Assembly (NCBI GenBank): GCA_038213375.1
Contig: JBBQTB010000016.1
Span: 56,544 to 120,543, forward strand
Length of the DNA: 64,000 nt
Reading direction: 5' to 3'
Source: JAAUTT01 sp038213375
Lineage (GTDB): Bacteria; Bacteroidota; Bacteroidia; Bacteroidales; JAAUTT01
Made by a program: the position numbers and the translations under genes. The notes below the pieces were generated by a model. It saw nothing but the letters and a program-made list of their open reading frames with translations. It searched no databases and was not told the origin of the DNA. Each line of letters starts with the position of its first letter. Positions within the stretch are counted from its first letter, which is position 1. Below, in pieces: positions 63,492-64,000 of this stretch.

Positions 63492-64000
63492 ACTACCCCG
63501 TCAGTAACTGACGAGGAGAGCCTCTCCCACCCCGCAGCATACGGGTCTCGTACTGCGCGGTTCGTCAGCTATCAGTACTATTGCTCTTTACACCAACATA
63601 CCTTTGTCTTTGTTTATGATTAGGCTAGCAAACTCGAAGTTTGGACTTCCTTATCGAATTGTGGACAACCTAATGTTCAGCCCTTCACTGGCTCATTGAG
63701 ACCTCCGTCTCTCTATGACGGCTCGTTTTACTAGCTACTATGGCCTCTGCTGACTTCTCACCATTGCCAACACGTGGACGGAGAGACCTCCCCCGGTAAT
63801 AGCTTTTTCGTTGTTCATTATTAATTATTTTTTATGGTATTCACGATCTCGCTGCGCTCGGTACCTCCAATGCCTGCGGGATCTACATAACTGTCCTTTT
63901 GGTGTTCGTTGGGCTTCACAAAGATGTGCTTGCTTACCCAGACATTCATGCCTCATATCCCGTTCCTGTCCGTCAGTACCGGATTTTGCCGTTTGGCTTC
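63483..64000 (-). mobile_element. Group II intron copy 3, cut by window end
   Basis: Read on the minus strand, the 3' end is CTACTTGAT with domain VI hairpin (63490-63515). A domain V-like hairpin (63530-63563: CCGCGCAGTACG / CGTATGCTGCGG around AGAC) lies just upstream, and the AGGCCATAGTA / GGAGGTCTCAATGAGC segment (about 63680-63750) matches remnant 2. Further upstream sequence (about 63840-64000) looks like intron domain I and shares a stretch with remnant 1. No reverse transcriptase is present between these parts, so this copy is ORF-less in the window. It continues past position 64000. Confidence 0.72.

Overview
This window comes from a low-GC member of the Bacteroidota, most likely a Bacteroidales/Marinilabiliales-type organism. 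The evidence is a type IX secretion sorting domain on a glycoside hydrolase, a PorE-like OmpA protein, several TonB-dependent or SusC-like outer-membrane barrels, a type III glutamine synthetase, and typical Bacteroidota families (SiaC/DUF1987, DUF2723, DUF2851, DUF3109, DUF4294). Recurrent TAnnTTTG promoter -7 boxes upstream of genes point the same way. Most of the window is ordinary chromosome. No CRISPR array, rRNA or intact IS element was seen.

Layout. 0-6 kb: a SiaC-like protein, an NtrY/NtrC-type two-component pair, an ABC ATPase and a TolC channel. 6-10 kb: tRNA-Val, a truncated REP-associated transposase with REP-like hairpins, and a secreted family-3 glycosidase. 10-16 kb: a DUF6263-like protein and two outer-membrane receptors. 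16-20.3 kb: an accessory block with a RelE-fold/SF1-helicase/ankyrin fusion and a VapBC-type pair. 20-33 kb: a DUF2723 membrane protein, another barrel, an amidophosphoribosyltransferase-like operon, a zinc metallopeptidase lipoprotein and an unknown lipoprotein. 33-56.5 kb: mainly core metabolism and regulation. This part holds two paralogous ECF sigma factors, gcvP, a metallo-beta-lactamase-fold hydrolase, pcm, a sugar-phosphate transferase, CDGSH iron-sulfur proteins, tpx, tRNA-Phe, an M16 peptidase, an O-methyltransferase, a MerR/B12 regulator, glutamine synthetase III, PorE-like OmpA, a PurM-like protein, prfA, pyrF and DUF2851.

56.5-64 kb is the unusual part. Directly after the core gene DUF2851 lies the frameshifted C-terminus of a tyrosine recombinase. 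It is followed by a small unknown gene, a textbook integron attC site (R'' GCCTAAC and R' GTTAGGC, 130 bp), and then a series of same-strand cassette-like genes. These are a zinc-ribbon PD-(D/E)XK nuclease, a 1063-residue GHKL ATPase fused to an EVK nuclease domain, and a PIN toxin with a small overlapping antitoxin. Each of the three cassette genes is preceded by the same boundary motif, CCGTT(A/G)nnnnCAAG. Between them lie group II intron fragments, all on the opposite strand, one still encoding the N-terminus of its reverse transcriptase. I read this as a decayed integron-type cassette array carrying defence-like genes and invaded by group II introns. The attC, the motif, the reverse transcriptase and the integrase remnant are seen directly; the integron interpretation and the defence role are inference.
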